A stretch of 15,983 nt of DNA, from positions 1 to 15,983 of the forward strand of contig CAZBUP010000029.1 of the NCBI GenBank assembly GCA_964495145.1, in the 5' to 3' direction. Made by a program: the position numbers and the translations under genes. The stretch is from UBA6120 sp964495145. Its GTDB lineage: Bacteria > Bacillota_I > Bacilli_A > RFN20 > CAG-826. Position 1 is the stretch's first letter. Each line of letters opens with the position of its first letter. The notes beneath the pieces were generated by a model. The model had not been told where the DNA came from and did no database searches. It worked only from the letters and a program-made list of their open reading frames with translations. This document shows positions 14,774 through 15,983 of this stretch, piece by piece.

Positions 14774-15983
14774 CATCGTCATCATCGGCGGCGGGCCGGC
14801 CGGACTTGCCGCGGCGTCTCGGGCTTCGAACGATAAGCAATCGGTTTTGTTGATTGAACGCGAGGCCAAGCTTGGCGGCATCTTGAAGCAATGCATCCAC
14901 GATGGTTTCGGGCTCATGCGCTTCAAGGAAAAACTGAGCGGACCCGAATACGCCGAACGCGAGATTGAACGCGTATTACAAACGAACACCACCATCAAGA
15001 CCTTGTCATTCGTGACCAAGATTGAAAAGGGCGATGATGCCTTCATCATTTCGCTCGTCAATCGCCTAGGATTAGAAACGATTGCCGCCAGAAAACTGAT
15101 ACTGGCCACCGGATGCCGGGAACGAACCGCCAAGCAAGTCTCGATTCACGGGACCAACCCCAGCGGGGTATTGACGGCCGGAAGCGCCCAGTACTATATG
15201 AATATCCTCGGACAGATGCCGACCAAGCGCTGCGTCATTTTGGGAAGCGGCGACATCGGTCTCATCATGGCGCGCCGCATCACGCTTGAAGGTGGCCAGG
15301 TGCTTGGGGTTTATGAAATCAAAAACCAACCATCGGGCTTGACCCGCAACTTAATTCAATGCCTTGACGATTTCAACATCCCGCTTTATTTGTCAACTAC
15401 GGTCACCCGCGTATTTGGCCACGAACGCCTGGAGGGCGTGGAAGTGGCTCAAGTCGATGACCGATTCCGCGTCATCCCGGGAACCGAGAAACGACTCGCG
15501 TGCGACGCCTTGATTCTTTCGGTCGGACTCATCCCCGAAAACGAAATGGCAGAGCTGCTCCACGTGCCGCTTAACCCGACCACCAAAGGCCCATATGTCG
15601 ATCAAGCCTTCGAAACGCTGGTCCCCGGTGTTTTCAGTTGCGGCAACGCCCTTCACGTCAGCGATGTGGCCGACATGGTGTCGGAAACCGGCGAGATCGC
15701 CGCAGCGACTTCTTCATGCGGCCAGGGACCCCGCGACTTGATTCCAATTAAAATCAGTGATGCCTTGGCCTATGTCGTGCCCAGCCACATCGACGTCAAC
15801 AAGCCGCTCGATAACGTCATCGTCTACTTTCGCAGCCGCGATAGTCAGACAAAGCAAAAATTGACGATTTTGATAGACGAGAACATCATCTTTACCCGTA
15901 AATACAAACAAGTCCGACCCCCTGAGATGGAGCGGTTGAAGCTAGATTTATCGAAATCCGGCATCAAAAATTCGATTGAAATC
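14760..15983 (+). CDS. GlpB-like FAD/NAD(P)-dependent oxidoreductase, 3' end cut by window
   Basis: An open frame of 408 codons from ATG at 14760 to the window edge without a stop. The protein starts MESYDIVIIGGGPAGLAAA (FAD site), then KLGGILKQCIHDGFGL. Next come the family mark LATGCRERT (about 117-125), the segment GSAQYYMNILGQ, and a second dinucleotide site VILGSGDIGLIMARR for NAD. CGNALHVSDVADMVSETG gives the C-terminal FAD contact, and a last small domain contains VIVYFRSRD and PPEMERLKL. This is the partner flavoprotein that accompanies GlpA-like enzymes in clostridia and Thermotoga, where a short DUF1667 protein usually follows. AAGGA at 14747-14751 is 8 bases before the ATG; an ATG at 14751 is in frame but on top of that site. 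The gene is probably nearly complete, since such proteins are about 410-420 residues. Confidence 0.88.
   Translation, partial: MESYDIVIIGGGPAGLAAASRASNDKQSVLLIEREAKLGGILKQCIHDGFGLMRFKEKLSGPEYAEREIERVLQTNTTIKTLSFVTKIEKGDDAFIISLVNRLGLETIAARKLILATGCRERTAKQVSIHGTNPSGVLTAGSAQYYMNILGQMPTKRCVILGSGDIGLIMARRITLEGGQVLGVYEIKNQPSGLTRNLIQCLDDFNIPLYLSTTVTRVFGHERLEGVEVAQVDDRFRVIPGTEKRLACDALILSVGLIPENEMAELLHVPLNPTTKGPYVDQAFETLVPGVFSCGNALHVSDVADMVSETGEIAAATSSCGQGPRDLIPIKISDALAYVVPSHIDVNKPLDNVIVYFRSRDSQTKQKLTILIDENIIFTRKYKQVRPPEMERLKLDLSKSGIKNSIEI

Noticed and set aside
1..15983. CRISPR array, tRNA/rRNA, IS element or toxin-antitoxin/defence island
   Set aside because: No regularly spaced repeats, no structural RNA sequences, no transposase and no defence-type protein were seen.

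Overview
The window looks like a dense stretch of chromosome from a Bacillota-type or walled/Acholeplasma-like Mollicutes relative. Pointers are YfhO, an RsmI tail, an ABC-2 exporter operon, a YqjM-type flavin oxidoreductase and a clostridial/Thermotoga-style GlpA-like/GlpB-like pair. Base composition is roughly half GC by eye. TGA clearly serves as a stop in several genes that abut or overlap their neighbours (4350-4352, 6445-6447, 7158-7160, 13047-13049, 14771-14773) and Trp is TGG, so the standard bacterial code applies and Mycoplasma/Spiroplasma-type organisms are excluded. Genus cannot be told from the sequence alone. I see no tRNA, rRNA, CRISPR array, transposase or phage gene, and no gene-free stretch longer than about 210 bases.

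Layout. (1) 1-246: 3' end of rsmI (+), whose stop overlaps the stop of the convergent yfhO. (2) 5453-243 on the minus strand: a secreted or membrane-anchored PI-PLC-like phosphodiesterase, an RluA-family pseudouridine synthase 4 bases after it, then the large membrane protein YfhO. (3) 5584-8131 on the plus strand: a tight ABC exporter operon (ATPase, two ABC-2 permeases) ending in a 51-residue single-span membrane protein. (4) 8224-8904: a peroxiredoxin of the archaeal/Prx6-like type, closed by a bidirectional terminator at 8917-8951. (5) 11706-8957 on the minus strand: a DUF4153-like polytopic membrane protein coupled to a YqjM-like old yellow enzyme. (6) 12276-11776 (-): a LURP-one-related protein with its own terminator. 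(7) 12480 to the right edge (+): a TetR regulator, a GlpA-like FAD oxidoreductase with a C-terminal [2Fe-2S] domain and an unusual N-terminal extension, and a GlpB-like FAD/NAD oxidoreductase that runs off the window.

How parts work together. The most interesting unit is the last one. The TetR gene has an extended -10 promoter followed by a perfect 16-bp palindrome (12455-12470) just before its start codon. Its stop overlaps the GlpA-like start, which in turn overlaps the GlpB-like start. This suggests an autoregulated TetR operon controlling a multi-subunit flavoprotein dehydrogenase of unknown substrate. The peroxiredoxin, the old yellow enzyme and this dehydrogenase give the region a redox flavour, but they sit in separate transcription units and no shared control is visible. 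The rest is ordinary housekeeping and envelope biology.
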